This document shows, in pieces, positions 1 through 12,440 of a stretch of DNA of 64,000 nt. The stretch is taken from positions 930,001-994,000 of the forward strand of contig JADFUC010000776.1 in assembly GCA_019722365.1 (NCBI GenBank), read 5' to 3'. The stretch comes from Lithospermum erythrorhizon (Eukaryota; Streptophyta; Magnoliopsida; Boraginales; Boraginaceae). The stretch's first letter is position 1; each line of letters begins with the position of its first letter. Below the pieces are notes generated by a model, which worked only from the letters and a program-made list of their open reading frames with translations, did not search any database and was not told where the DNA came from. Both the position numbers and the translations under genes were made by a program.

Positions 1-2480
1 GAATAGAATTGAAGCTCTTGAATGTGGCTGTTGAGGGTAGTGCTGCCCTGCAAACAAAGCTGAAAGAGGCCGAAGGTGTTCTCATGCTCAATATGGAAGC
101 TTTTTTCCTAAAGATTAGTGGTAGAGTTGGCTGATGAAACATAGGTTTGAGGGAGAGCCAAGCCAGCATTCTTAGAGGAGTTGAGTTCTGAGAACCTGAT
201 CAGGGAAAAGAACATTGTTATAGAGAACACGCAGTGTGGTGTTGAGGTTACTTTTACAGGAGCAAAGCCAGAATCAAGTGGATTGAGGATGGTGATGCCA
301 GCACAAAATAAGTTTCACACATCCATGAATCATCAGCATAAGAACCTTATCACTACAAGATGCAGAATGAGGAGGAGTTAAGTGATTGAAGATCATGAGG
401 AAGTCATGAAGCCGATGTGAACCACAAGCAGTTGTTCTCGAGGAAGGTGTGACTGCCAATATGGTTCTGATCTAGTCAACTTAAGCTGCAGAAGAGCAGC
501 AGATTGATTTTGTGATTTTGAGAATCTTGCAAAGGATGGTTATTATTGGAGGAGATTGAGGATGTGTTTAATCATATGAAAGGGTGGCACTGCACCTGGT
601 CCTGATGGCTCATTTCTTGAGTTTTGCCAAGGACACATGGTGTAATACAATGGAGAATGTACTGGCTGCTGCCTATAAGTTTCTTCATTACGGGACATGC
701 CTAGATACATCAACTGTATTTTCTTCTACTTTATACTTGGGGGTGAAGTAAATTCGTTAAACATGAGGATGCCGCCTATTTCTTAAGTTGCAATGTCATA
801 CAAGATTATTATGAAGTTTTAAGAGGCGTTTCAAAGTTATTTTTGCACAAGATTGCTGATCTCATCAAACCGCTTAAGTTCCCGGCAGGCATGTCTCATG
901 GCAAGCCTTTGTTGATGCAAAGAAAGCCAGATGAATGCCATCATAGTAAGTCAGGCAAGCCTAGATGTAAGCTCAAGATATTGACATCAGCGAAGCGCCC
1001 AGCGATCTCCTGGGATTGACCTTCATGTGGGTGTCTGCTGCAATAAGATTAATCTTTCCTGATATCTTCATTTCTTGGACAAAAGCTTGTGTTACCACCT
1101 CTTGCAGAATTAAATGGCGCCAATCATGGTTTTTTTCCAGAGCACTAGAGGTTGAGTGAAGGGAGATCCCTCTCCTCACCTTATTTGTTCATCATTGTTA
1201 TGAAATTCTTTTTAGATATAAGTGTTGCAGTATTACTGGAGTGTGTGTGAGTGTTCAATTATCATCCTCTTTGTCAGGACATAAAGCCTACAACATTTGT
1301 TTTGCTAGACATTTTAGAAAAGAAGGGTTGTTACTTCTCTGAAGTCCTGCAGTTAGGAAGAAAAACCTTGAGGTTTTTGGCAAAGGTCACTAAGCCTAAT
1401 GCCTAATTTGTCAAAGAGTTCTTGTTGGTGCCAATGCTGATGTGAGAAGCATTTGGTGCTCTATTATGCATATCTAAAGCTCAGCTGCCAATCACATTCA
1501 TAGGGTTCCCTTAATCGCTAAAACAATTCAAAAAGCAAGTTATTGCAGGCCTTTGCTGATAAGATCGAGGGTAAAATAGACAGCTTTGAAACCATGTTTA
1601 AGCTGTCAGGCAGGCTGACACTTTATGGCGGTTTTCTGACAATTTACATAATTATTGTGTCAGTCAAGCTTTTTCTTTCCTGCAATGATTATCGTATGAG
1701 ATCAAGAAAAAGATGATCAAGAGGTTTTATGGGGTGGCTCCTTTGACAGTAGAAAGTTTGAACAAAAGTCAGTTGAAGGATATCAACTCAGAGAAAAGAT
1801 AAGCTTGAATCACACATTTATCTCCAACACATTTGGGAAACATGTGCAGAATAAGGATGCCAGGGATCAAATGGATAAATACACATACAGGTTGAAAGGG
1901 TATAAGTTTTAGAGTTCATTAAAGAGTGAGCCTGAAGAGTCAAAGGTAGAGCCTCTCAAGCAGACGGTGGGGCACCAGTTTTCACGACAATTGGCACAGT
2001 ATGGGTGTGTTTGAAGCAATGTGCTTAATAGTGGTGAAGTGAGTATGCCTCAGAATCGATCCTGAGTATACTGTCAAAGAGGTTTAGAGGCAGATCGGCG
2101 GCCAAGGGCAGGCACTATACTGAGAAGGGCTGCAGAATGCAAAGCAGGGATGCCTGTACCTGCCATGCTCAGCTGATGACGGTTGTGATGGTTCTTAGAA
2201 TCCTGCCTCTAGCAGAATTTATAGTCTTCAGAGTTGTGCGGGGTAAGTCAACTGGTACAAGCTGGTCTGGTTTAGTGGTCATATCCCAAAACACAGCTTT
2301 ATTGCTTGGATGCTATGAAGTCGATGTAAACAAAAACATTCTTAGCAGATTGGGGTATTGTTTTACAGCAAATGTATGTTCTGGGGATGCTTAGAGACTG
2401 CTGAGCATTTGTTTTTCCTTGTCTTTTCTCAAATGCAGTGAGGAAATTATCTGGTTACTGTGGTGACTTCCATGAGCCTC
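1..2480 (+). mobile_element. LINE (non-LTR retrotransposon) reverse transcriptase relic
   Basis: Degraded copy of a plant LINE ORF2, read through all three forward frames. The landmarks lie in canonical order. First is the linker before the RT domain, RIKWIEDGDAST followed by FHTS, at 270-330. Next is the RT block APGPDG near 592-610 and a block like FFPSTRG-GDP-SPHL at 1130-1185. Then come IGFPLIA at about 1499-1520, ADKIEGKID...LSGRLTL at about 1557-1625, and EIKKKMIKRFYGVA near 1700-1740. Last is a zinc-binding RVT tail, AEHLFFLCLFS, near 2400-2435. In living LINEs this protein copies element RNA into a nicked target. No endonuclease domain is visible, so the 5' end is lost or lies before base 1. 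The frame breaks so often that no continuous ORF survives. The family call is firm; the element ends are not resolved. Confidence 0.85.
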
Positions 2481-3680
2481 AGGATGGTGTAGCGGAACTG
2501 CGTGCCAGTGAGTTTCCGGGTACAGTTTTGTTCCAAAACTCAGAAAGTGGTCTTCGGGATCAAAGCGATATATTTATCTCATTCGAGGTAGCGTAATGAT
2601 CGTATATTCAATAACGCTGTAATGCAATGTACCGCAGTGCTATATAATTTCAGTGCCGGTTACACTCAGTTTTGGTGTGTATTTTCGGGAGCGAGAATAA
2701 CCTCTACGACCTTGCCTCATGGTCATCGTATATTACGAGTTATAAATTTCTATCGAGATAGACGATACAATATTCTCTCCTTAATTTATCACAAGTCAAA
2801 ACAAAGAAACACTAACTAAACCTTTTTATGCAGCCTTAAAAAACTCTCATATTGATTCATTTTACCGAAATCGACTGTCCGAACCGATCAGATATTATTT
2901 GTTTTAAATATTTTTATATATGATATTTTTTAATTTTTTCATTTAAATTTTAAGTTTACAAAAATCATTATACTAGTTTTAAATATTTATATCTAATTTG
3001 AAAGCCTAAAAGCCCAACTTCAAGTTCTGCCTGCCCAAAGTTCCAAATGCTACCCTATCACAGGAGAATACCAAATACGGTAAGAGACCTAATAAACCAC
3101 CAACATTCATCAAATAATACTTATACTCAACACCTAATTGTACCCCAGAACAGCACAACTAGTCATTTTACCTCTGGATAAATGATATTTATGTTCTACT
3201 GAACAAGATTTGGGTTAGTTATTAATTACATAAATATTTCTTATATAATTCTGAGTATTTCCAATAATGCATTTGATTACCCAATGCTTCCTCTGTACCT
3301 CCGCATATATATGTTGGTAAATCAGCAAAAAGTTTATTGATTCATATAATTTGTGATTTAATTTACACCCTTTTGCCGGCTTTTCCAGTTTAAGATTAAT
3401 TAATTTATATACTATTTATTTTAACTAGATAACACTAAGTTCAAAAGAAAAGCAAGAATTCAAAAATCAAACGAAACAATGCATAAAATCAAAAACCGAC
3501 CGGACCCAACTCGAAACTGCATTTAAAATCGACTTAACTCGAACCGATCAATTTCACCGAAATGCATCAACCGGGAAACGAAAATACGCCAGCTTCTGAT
3601 AGCACGCAATAACACAGATTCCAGGCTTGGAAACACATCAGCCACTTGTCGTTGTAGTTTTACTGCCACAACGACGACAT
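2481..3680. other. intergenic, AT-rich, no gene recognised
   Basis: This stretch separates the LINE tail from the SLU7 copy. It is AT-rich from about 2880 onward, with runs of A and T. The short ORF at 2622-2819 has no recognisable protein signature. The ORF on the reverse strand at 3523-3804 overlaps the C-terminal part of the SLU7 copy but is mostly out of its frame. Confidence 0.6.
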
Positions 3681-3689
3681 CATTCTTTC

Positions 3690-4955
3690 GAATAGCCAAT
3701 TCACAAAACCATGAGCTCCCAGTGCAGCAGCGCTGTTCCGAGCGTTGAGCGTGACAAGCACCCTGTAACTCCCATTGATGCATCTTTTCCACCAAGAACC
3801 CCAAACACTGCCGTGATTGTTACGAGAATATTTTCATAGTTTGCCTTGGCATGCCATTTTCTCTCGTGTCCTTTTTTACAACCCCTGCCAATTTGATTAT
3901 GTATTAATTCTTTTTTCTTTCACTCTGGGACCCAAAAAGAAGTTCTCTGGTAGTGGGTCTAAGAAAAGGTTATTTCAAGATAAAGTTTCCAAACTGTGAT
4001 TTCTCAGTTTATCCTGTTCACCTTATAATTCTTAGGAGCAACTCAGCTCATGCATGAGCTGCCTGAATATGAACATCATGACTTTTCCTCTCAAATGCTT
4101 CCTCAGGCATGTTACTGAGCTGCATGAAGTCCAATGCCTGACCACTCACCTATTTTGATTGTCTCCAGCAACTTTTCGCTTGGATCCATATCTGGGACGA
4201 GGATTCACAGCATAGACCGAGAGGATTGACTATAATAGAGTTGACATCAAGATTAACAAGGTATTTAGCTGTGTCTTCCCGGACAATGAAGATTCCTAAC
4301 AGTTCCAGTACTCCTCTACCACCACTGGCATGGATACGTTTCTGGGACCTTGCGAAGTCCATTTGTTGCTCTCGTCCACCTTGCTTCATCATCAACTTTA
4401 AGGCATCGCCTCCTCCTCCTTATTGTCGTTCTTTCCTTCTCCAGCTGTTGCCTCTTCAAGAATTTCTTTCTTGCTTCATCTGGGCCCTTGCTATCGTTCG
4501 ATGACATCAACATAATAGAAGCACGTAACCATTCCAACGGTCACAGACATCGTAATCAAGCCTGGGCCATTCTATTTTCTCGCTATCTGGGGCAATGTAT
4601 CTTTTTTCCAGAATCTACAGAATTCTATCCATGTACTTTGCTTCATGTGTCATAGCTCCAGACACCAGAAGACGCCTCTTTTTTCTAAACTTACCATCCT
4701 GGTAGATTTTCGCACCTCTATCATACCACGCTTTCGTATAATGGGACTGATTTCTCACTTCCTCTTTCTGGGATGCTTCAATTGTCTTCAGCAAGCTGAG
4801 ATACTGGTGGAGTTGAAGACATATACTGAGTGAATATGGGGATTAATCTCCTTCCCATCCTCATCAACCTCGGCAAGGCTGCCAAGACCTGCTCTACGCG
4901 CCTCCCACTCCGAGTTAAGCTGATGATCCTCCCTAGACTTAAACGCTAGAACTAT
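3690..4955 (-). pseudogene. SLU7: Intronless, frameshifted copy of pre-mRNA splicing factor SLU7
   Basis: SLU7 acts at the second catalytic step of nuclear pre-mRNA splicing, in 3' splice-site choice. Reading the reverse strand from 4955 down, the family's landmarks appear in order. They are SREDHQLN-EARRAG, then AEVDEDGKEINPHI (about 4870-4830), then the GAMTH of the zinc knuckle (about 4645-4660). Next come CDRWNGY (about 4540), DEARKKFLKRQQLEKE (about 4440-4480), CLKVDDEA, QQMDFARSQKRIHA (about 4320-4370) and REDTAKYLVNLDVNS (about 4240-4285). Then follow VSGQALDF and AQAELL (about 4040-4150), TRELLFGSQSER (about 3930-3970), and NNHGSVWGSWWK (about 3785-3820). Each block lies in a different frame from the next, so several indels interrupt it. 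About 1.27 kb covers most of the protein with no room for introns, which points to a retrocopy. Assembly error could exaggerate the damage. The C-terminal end below 3690 is not traceable. Confidence 0.85.
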
Positions 4956-4959
4956 GTGA

Positions 4960-7900
4960 CATGGTGTATGAGATAGAGATCAAATCAAACAAACCCTACT
5001 TTTTATAAAAAACAGAGTGGTGGGGAGAAGAAATATTTGTTGGATGATTATAATATAATAGAGAACTATATATGTTTAATAACTTACCTAATTCGATCTC
5101 TAATTTAATTCGATAGGTGGGATAATTAATATAAGTGTTAATTAAAGAATTTCACTACCATATCCTAAAATTAACTCGCTTTCGCTTATTTTCGTATTTA
5201 TCTTATTATGAGCTCAGATATACGTATTGAAACTATTCAGTTTGCTTATTCTTCCGTATTTATCTATTATTGTTTTGAACAGCACTCTTCAGTTGGTCTG
5301 GGATATTATATAAAGGGTGTTGTGCTGCGCTTAATTTGTGTTTGAATAGCATGGTTGTGCAATTAACTGATCCATGCCTGGGTTTGATTAAAGTCAAATC
5401 ATTGTTTATCAAGTCATAGAAAGAAAAACCAGTTTAGAATCTATGTGCTTTTTATAATACCTTCCTTCATTTCTCATAATTTACAATCATTCAGAAGAAA
5501 CCTTCAAAGTTAATAACAAACAATCTCAAAATCTTATATTGAAGAACTATATTGAAATATGATTCTATCTCATGAAGTCATTCCGCACAATCCTACATTT
5601 CCATCTCCTGCCTCAAGTTTATTTACCAACTTTATAAATTGTGTTATTTTTGCTTCAAATTAATGGCATCAAACGCAATTCAGTAAAATATTCGAAATGG
5701 CTAACAAGCAAGATGTCTACAAGTTCACCCATTATGTTAATTTAGAGGATGATTTATCAGATGGTCAACTACCCATTATTAACTCCTCAATCTAAAGGCC
5801 ATGATACTACAATGAAAGTGAAAAAACTTCATGGGATTTGGAAATATTTAACGGAGACCGTGAAAAACAAAATCTTTAGATAGAAGGTCACCTTCATCAT
5901 GGAAGTGGTAAAGGGAACTGGTTAGAGACTCACGGTCATAAGATTACTAAAGACAATGTAAGTGAGGGCGTGCGGCCACAAGAACGGTCGATATCCAAAC
6001 CGGTAAGAACTTTTTAAAGCATCTCGTATAGGACGGGAAACTATGAAATTTGTAATCGGTAGTTCTTTCAGTTTTCAATCATCACATTTATCATGCTTAC
6101 TAAACGGATTCAAAATGTCGCATCCTCGAGCCATAATGTATCCCTCGCATCACTTTACTAACCCATGCTTTAAATATTTTAAAAAATTGAAAGAGCAGTT
6201 TCCCAGGCAACACTCTTATGAATTTGCCTTATAAGTTCGACTGTTTATTATCGGGTGTCTTCTTTTCGATTTTGATATAACGTAACATGTCATCGATCGA
6301 TCAAGATCGGTCGTTGTTTATGAATCTTTTCATAGTATTTTAGATCTATCAACAAAAAACATAACAATATTCAAATTTCTAGATACCGCATGCTGCCATC
6401 ACTGATTACAAATGTTTGAATAAGATTACTTCACCTCATTTGATAACGGGCCCGGCTAATACTGCTTCAATCGAAAAATTAAAGAGGCCTATATGTGGGA
6501 TTTTAAAGAACTTTTTCATGTTGATGTTTATGTCACGCCCTTCATCTAGTTGCCAAAGATGAAATAAAGTCGTTTTTCAGAAGTTATTTTTGCTAAATTC
6601 AGAAAGTCGTTATTGTATAATATGTGGGAGAATAAAAACGGTCAGAAAGCCCCAAAGGCTTGGTTGTACCACCTTGATCAAGTAAACCAAACGGAACCTC
6701 GACTTCCCACGATTTACCAGTTCGCGCATATATGTATGCTAAAGATAAATTCTCCATTTATATATTACCCCGATCAAGTATACGTGCACTCACCTACATA
6801 CCTTTGAATGGAAATTATACTCATTAAAGCAGAGCCACTTAAAGATTATACTAAAAAGCTAACTCAATCCCAGCCAACATTTTGGGAATGCCGCTAATCT
6901 CTCTCTCCATTCATACGACCAAACACAGAAATGATGTCATAGGATGGAGGATTCAATAGTGGGTATAAAAGTTTTCTAAAAATATTTTCATCCTATCCCA
7001 CATGCATACGTAATCGTATAATCTCGATCCTAATGCTAAATTAAAGCATTTAATTTCTACGTGAAACGTGACATGAATCTTACTACCTTAATCCAAAACT
7101 AAAGAAGTTTCATTACCCGAAAGCATTTAATTGAAACATATGAGCAACATTTGGAGCATCTAAGTCAGATCAAATGCCAAGCATGTTTAAAGAAATTGAT
7201 CCAATGCCTGCTGTGCTATTAATGAACAGAAAGTTAACTAACATTTATCTAATAACTTTGGAATCGAAATAATATTATAATGATAGAAAACTTTGATATA
7301 TTAAAATGGGCGTAGTATGAAGCCTCAAGCCTTATCTAAGCATAGTATTTTTATCCCCATGCCGACAATATGAATCACATTTAAAGCGAAGCTAACACAC
7401 TCAAAGACGCTCAGCACTTTGTTAAGAAGACTAGTTGAGAAAGCAAACAATAATAGACGTTGAAAAGACCTCGGCCGTGCTAAACAGTCCCAAGATGAAT
7501 TAATTTGCTGATGATTGTGAAATTGCAAGTTTTGTAACTTAACAACTTTTTATTATCGATTTTAAACTCATGTAAACTCCCCGGCCCGCATTTGCAGCAT
7601 AAACCGTGAACGGCTCAAAATAATAAAAATGTTTCATTCCACAACAGATTCCATTATTTTTTAAATCTTGTTGATTTAAACGTGGTACCGCTATTAGTCA
7701 AAGACGCAGCATCATCGCTTAATCCGAAAAACGGATGCAAAAACTCCAAACTTTCGCCATTTTAGATTAAAACGTGGTACCGCTATTTATAAATCTGCAC
7801 CACAAGTTAAGCTGCCGAAATTATATTAATAAAATTCAAACATTCAATCAAAACACACCTCAATCTTCAAACTCCAAACCAAAATTCTTCTCAAAACTCA
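4960..7900. other. intergenic, no gene recognised
   Basis: Both strands were read and no protein family was identified. A short AT-rich section lies at 5040-5300. ORFs here (for example 6043-6234 and 6613-6807) are 60-70 codons long and show no family motif. The phrase GTGGTACCGCTATT occurs twice, about 80 bases apart (near 7683 and 7772), suggesting a small local duplication. Confidence 0.5.
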
Positions 7901-8026
7901 CCTTCTACCCCTATAAATCATCTAATTAGTTAATTACATTATATTAGTATCAATTTGCCAAAATGGCACCAAAGAGTTCCCAAAAACAGAAATAAGAACA
8001 AACAAGAAAACAGAGGAGAGTCCAAC

Positions 8027-8110
8027 ATGAGTCACCACCACAATCACTACTGCTATCACCACCACAAGAAAGTTAAGATGCAGTGCAAATGTAAAGTCAA
8101 GCGGCAGTGA
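8027..8110 (+). CDS. Small His-rich, Lys/Cys-tailed ORF (27 aa), hypothetical
   Basis: An ATG-initiated frame of 27 codons encodes an unusual peptide. It begins MSHHHNHYCYHHH and ends with a basic Cys-containing tail, KMQCKCKVKRQ, before TGA. Six His and two aromatic residues lie in the first 13 positions, a composition that could bind metal. A TATA-like CTATAAATC lies near 7910. A CA/CT-rich, 5'UTR-like stretch lies before it. An earlier ATG at 7963 starts MAPKSSQKQK and is one base out of frame with this ORF, so a single indel would join them into about 48 residues. No known family was recognised. It may be a chance ORF in a CAC-rich segment; the reverse-strand ORF over the same bases (7934-8170) is a hydrophobic mirror of it. 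Confidence 0.25.
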   Translation: MSHHHNHYCYHHHKKVKMQCKCKVKRQ

Positions 8111-8170
8111 GGCGAGTACTACATACGATGGGACAAAAATTCTCGAATTTAAGAGAGAATTGGTGGTCAA

Positions 8171-9370
8171 TGTAATCTTTTTATTCCAATTTTTTAGATC
8201 ATGCCAAACTTAAAGACATTTACTACTTTTACTAGTACTGGTATCCCGCCATCAGGCAGTTTATGTGAATCTGTTCATCATATAATGAGTACAGCGGTGG
8301 AGCGCTTAAGTATAATATCGATGAGTTACGGTATTATAACGGGGAAAAACCATTTAATAAAACATTTGGTATGCTTAGTCGGGCGCGATTTATTACCCTG
8401 AAAGGGATGTTAATTAATCGCCGGGTCACATTGCCAAGAATGGCCCAAAGAGCTTAACAAACAATCGTAGAAAGCGTTGTTAAGCGCATGTATGCTATCA
8501 ATTTGGAATGGTATAAAACTATTTAAAAGTCAGATCTAAGATTTCTTTTACATCTACCAGTCAAGCATCCTAACTAAGCGAGCTTGTATTCGTTTGTTAA
8601 GTGGTCTATATCAATTTGCATGGGTTAATATACCACGCTTGATACTAAAACACAAGCTTCATCAGCGTTTCAACCCTTCAATATGGTATTGAATATTTCA
8701 TGAAAGTTAGTTAATATCAAAGTGCCTGGCCGAGAATGATTTCAAGACTGAAATTTTAAGCAATCATCGACAAGTCTTCATGCTGTAATTGCAGACGTTG
8801 GAGTGTGTTCAACATTTAAATGACAAGCTCAAGCATTTATATGTTCTTTAACAATCGCTAATTTCAGTGATTGGGTACTTACTTTGTCAGTTAACACCGA
8901 TGGGCCGATCGAGTTCGGGAGAGAGAATAGGTCTCTCGTTTCTGATCATCCGAGCAAAGTTTATGTCAATGCCACAATCGATTAACGCGAATACGCAGTT
9001 TGCTTCACATAACGCAGAAGATCAAAGTTGATACGTGCGCCTAAGGTCGCAAAGAGAGCGTATTTATCGGGAGTGAGCTGCATTAACGTTGTTAAGTATA
9101 TATGCCGAGGCAGAATATGAAAGAAACGTGATTCACTCAAAATGTTTTCATGAATAATGTGCTTTGGAATATTGATTATATTGATGTTTAGTATTCGAAC
9201 AATTTAGTTTTATGTTATGCAATTACTTATTTTCACTCTCAATACACATGTTGATTTTCAAAGTATTTGATTAGGCACTAGAATTGCAGTTAATGTGGTA
9301 TCATTGTTTTAAATTTAACACTATCGTATTTCAACATCAGTCTATTTTCTGTGATAACGCACTTTAAAAG
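8171..9370. other. intergenic, no gene recognised
   Basis: The stretch has mixed composition and only short ORFs (for example 8201-8401, 66 codons). None carries a recognisable domain. No inverted or direct repeats were seen by eye. Confidence 0.45.
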
Positions 9371-9376
9371 CATCAA

Positions 9377-9540
9377 TCCCAGCCGGTCACCCACTGGCCG
9401 AATCGGCTCGGCTGGGCTCAACCGGCTCCCAGCTCGGCCCCTGGCACTTATTAAATGGGTCGGGGCCAAGCCATGCCTAATGGGGTCAAGCCGACCGGGC
9501 TGGCCCGGACGCCCACCGCGCCCGGCCCGAGCAGCCATGC
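9377..9540. repeat. GC-rich island of GGCC/CCGG-type degenerate repeats
   Basis: In an AT-rich neighbourhood, this stretch is packed with overlapping GGC, CCGG and GCCC words, such as CGGCTCGGCTGGGCTC and CGCGCCCGGCCCGAGC. Both strands stay open for 80-100 codons across it only because stop codons are rare in GC-rich DNA. The predicted peptides are low-complexity Pro/Gly/Arg/Ala. Subterminal regions of plant hAT-type DNA transposons often show this kind of degenerate GGCCCGG array, so a hAT or MITE remnant is possible. No terminal inverted repeats or target duplication were found. Confidence 0.45.
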
Positions 9541-10538
9541 TTCAACTCTGCTCTAATTTTCATCGCCTTCACCTTGCCCATTCCGCGAAATCGGTAATGG
9601 CATTTATCTACCCATGCGCACGATTTACAAAGAAAGATTCATCCAAAGAATGATGATTTGTTAGGTATTTGTACTGCTTTTAAACCTTAAGTTGGGGAAC
9701 CGATATCACACCTAAGTTTCTAAGATAAAGAGTTAATTTTGTCAATATTGGGATACAGGGACGAAGTCTCGACAAAGCCTTGAAACTATGGTTACGGAAT
9801 GCTAATTATCACATTCTAAAGCTCATCAGGCTCACTTTTCTTTCAAATTCCTGATGAGGGAACCTGTTTATGTGGACTCGAGGAGGTTATATGAAAGTTG
9901 GAGATGAGTTTAGTTTGCCTAGAGAGGCCTGTGCATTAGGCATGTACTCACGCGCCCAGAGTAAGCCTGATCGTATTATTATGTTTCATGAATTAAGTGA
10001 GAAATCTAAGTTGTTCCTTCCATTATGTGCTTATGAGAAAATAGATATACAAGCGAATTTTGGGAGGGGCTATATAAAGGGTTGGGATAATTTTCTTCTT
10101 TGGGGATTGAAGATCATGACCACAACAACTCACCTATTTTCTTAGTCATGCTCTGCAGTCAGAAGAACTCTTCCTTCAATCAATGTCAACTATAATACAT
10201 TTCTCTTATTTTTAATCACAGGTGATGAGTCAAAATGAATTAACATATTATATCTATACTCTATAGTTATATCCAACCTACTGTCACAGTGCCGTAAGAT
10301 GAATTAACATCATATTATGTATACATATTTTTTCATTTAGTAAGAAATTTAATGCATGAAAAAATAAAGAGGAAGGGGGGGCAGTGGGCCGTGGTTCTAG
10401 AACATGAAGAAGAAGAATACTTCAGTTAAAACAATTGAGGAAAAAAAAGAAATGACACTTGAACATTGAAAAATCAAAGTTATCATGTGCGCTTACCCTG
10501 TAGTTCTTGGCAATACTTAATAGTTAATATTGCAGATA
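9541..10538. other. mostly intergenic; one unassigned 91-codon ORF (9870-10145, +)
   Basis: The frame at 9870-10145 starts MWTRGGYMKVGDEF and has balanced composition, unlike the AT-rich shadow ORFs nearby. It matches no family I recognise, and its surroundings show no splice or promoter logic I can defend. It could be a fragment of a decayed element. The rest is AT-rich, with a GGAAGGGGGGGCAGTGGG stretch near 10372. Confidence 0.3.
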
Positions 10539-10689
10539 GAATGAAAGAAGTTTATTATAATTCGCGATGATTAGGGAAAAACATCCTTGAGAGTGGAAGA
10601 TCGAAAGTAACAGAAAACTATATATGATGAGATTATGTGAGTGAATCTGATTATTATATAGAAAAGAAAACAATCAATGATGATACTAG

Positions 10690-12210
10690 TAGCCTTTTGA
10701 GATTAAAATAGAGATGGCAAAATTCCGTGTTGGAAAGACGATTTGAAGGCTTTGAGGATCTCATTCTGATTGACAAATACATGAAATGCAATGTCTCGAT
10801 AAGGAGGACCAGCCTGAAAAATCAATTCCATAAGTCTTGGTATTGTCTCTCTTTTCAGTATTCGATAAAGAATTGCAAGTTCCAGTTGGTCATCAATATT
10901 AGGTGAAGATATTGAACTTGTATGCCTTTTTCGACATATGGATAAGACCAGCCAGGGCTATATGAATCTCAATCGACGGGTCAAGGCCTCGACTCTGTTC
11001 AAATATGTTGGCTTTGGGGTTTGTCCTCCATTCGTACCCAAATCTTGAGTGGCAGAGTCTGGCATTTCAACACATGTTTGGAGCCTGATTCTCCTGTTGT
11101 TCCCGCCATTGCTATTATAGCCATTTCCTTTTAACTTTTTCAGACTTTCTTTGTAATTAGAATACCACGTTGATTAATTTGAAACAATCTGGTGAATAAC
11201 CAAATCTTTTTCCCTAATCCAGCAAACCCTGTCTGGATTGCACTTTTATCCATTTAGTCGCCTGTCGACGTGAGGCATTTTATCTCCAACATTAATCTTT
11301 TGCCAAGTATTTTACACTCCATGATTATTTTCCTGAGAAAAAATCTGCCTTTAAAGAACTGCATAAGTTGATAGATATTGATTCTTCCTCGATTGATCAT
11401 TTGTTAAAAACTAAGGAGGGCATTTCTGACTCACTTTCCTACTGAAGATGTTCCAATCCTCCATAACTCAATTTCTTTTAATCTCTCGCTCTGAGCATCA
11501 TATTCTTTGATGGCATTTAGATCACCACTTTCTTTGATTTTCGATTTTACTCTAATTCCTTTAAGATCTGTAAGAGCTTCCTCAACATTGGCGCATAATC
11601 CCAGCTAAGCTGAATGGCTTCCAGAGATATAATCAGATCAAACTTTACATCATCATGAAGTTGTTCCAGTTCCCTAGTATTCAATTGCTCGAAAATCATG
11701 CAAGGTGGCTGTTCAGCACAGCACCGTAGTCTTGTAAATCTTGTGTTGTTTGAACATTATCCTCAGTTTATCGATGGCATTGGACGACCTTGGAGCAACC
11801 TAACCATTGAAGTGATCATGTTACTATGAAAAAGAACATATTCCTCCTCTCGGAACTCATCGACCCTCGCCATCAAACTCATGGCAGATGCCAAATTCTC
11901 CTCGTGGCGTCGGAAGAGCCAAGTTTCAACCACGTTTCGATCCTTCATCGCCATCCATTTTATCTCCTCATACGCTTCCTTCGTATTTCCTTATCAAATT
12001 TTAAAGTTAAATCCAAGCCTTTTTCTTAAAGTTCATCTTTTCTAATCCGGTCCATCGTAATATCACTCCCTCGCTTCCTTCTTTATCAATCTTCACTGAG
12101 ATTCTCCTCGTTATGTAAAGATTATCATGCTGACTGGCTCCGCCATAAATTACTACTACGCATAAACCCAAAAAGAAATATAATCGACGAGCAACATTTA
12201 GAAACAACCA
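10690..12210 (-). pseudogene. Unrecognised protein-coding remnant in duplication copy A
   Basis: Reverse-strand reading gives protein-like segments that recur in copy B. They are KIDKEG...VILRWT (about 12050-12100), then AYEEIKWMAMKD followed by ENLASAMSLMARVDE (11870-11980). Next is a stretch like IDKLRIMFKQHKIYKTT (about 11725-11775), then a Leu/Asp-rich helical region (about 11590-11690). Last is ETLHFM with KRLLVSSLIV (about 10680-10790). Conservation of these reading-frame pieces in two copies argues that a real coding sequence once lay here. I do not recognise the family. It has charged helical segments and no P-loop, zinc finger or transmembrane run that I can see. Frameshifts occur every 20-60 codons. 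Confidence 0.45.
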
Positions 12211-12289
12211 GGTTTTCTTTCATACCACAAGTATTGATATATATGTTTTACCAATCTATAATCTTTGCTTACCCTCACACTTAAAGATA

Positions 12290-12440
12290 CCTAAGCCGAC
12301 TTATAACTATTGTGATATCTCGCATTATATACAAAATACTCTATGAGAAATGTTTCAAGAATTCACAAGAATATAATTTAGCCTCATTTAATATTCTTTC
12401 TAAATCATTATAATTTTAGTTTCCTTTATTTAATATTCAG
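12290..12440 (+). repeat. Direct repeat, left member (right member 13950-14066)
   Basis: A block containing AACTATTGTGATATCT, then an ATTATATA(C/T) segment and AAATACT, then TTAGTTTC(C)TTT with TTTAATATT, occurs here and again about 1.65 kb downstream. The two members bracket most of the noncoding half of copy A. Partial matches to the block recur in copy B near 31990-32110. This arrangement fits a tandemly duplicated flank or short terminal repeats of an unclassified element. Confidence 0.5.

Noticed and set aside
7934..8170. 78-codon hydrophobic reverse ORF resembling a membrane protein
   Set aside because: The Val/Leu run is the complement of the CAC/CAA-rich His-coding stretch on the forward strand.
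9290..9653. Overlapping 82- and 100-codon ORFs on opposite strands
   Set aside because: Both are open only because the island is GC-rich; the peptides are low-complexity Pro/Gly/Arg/Ala.
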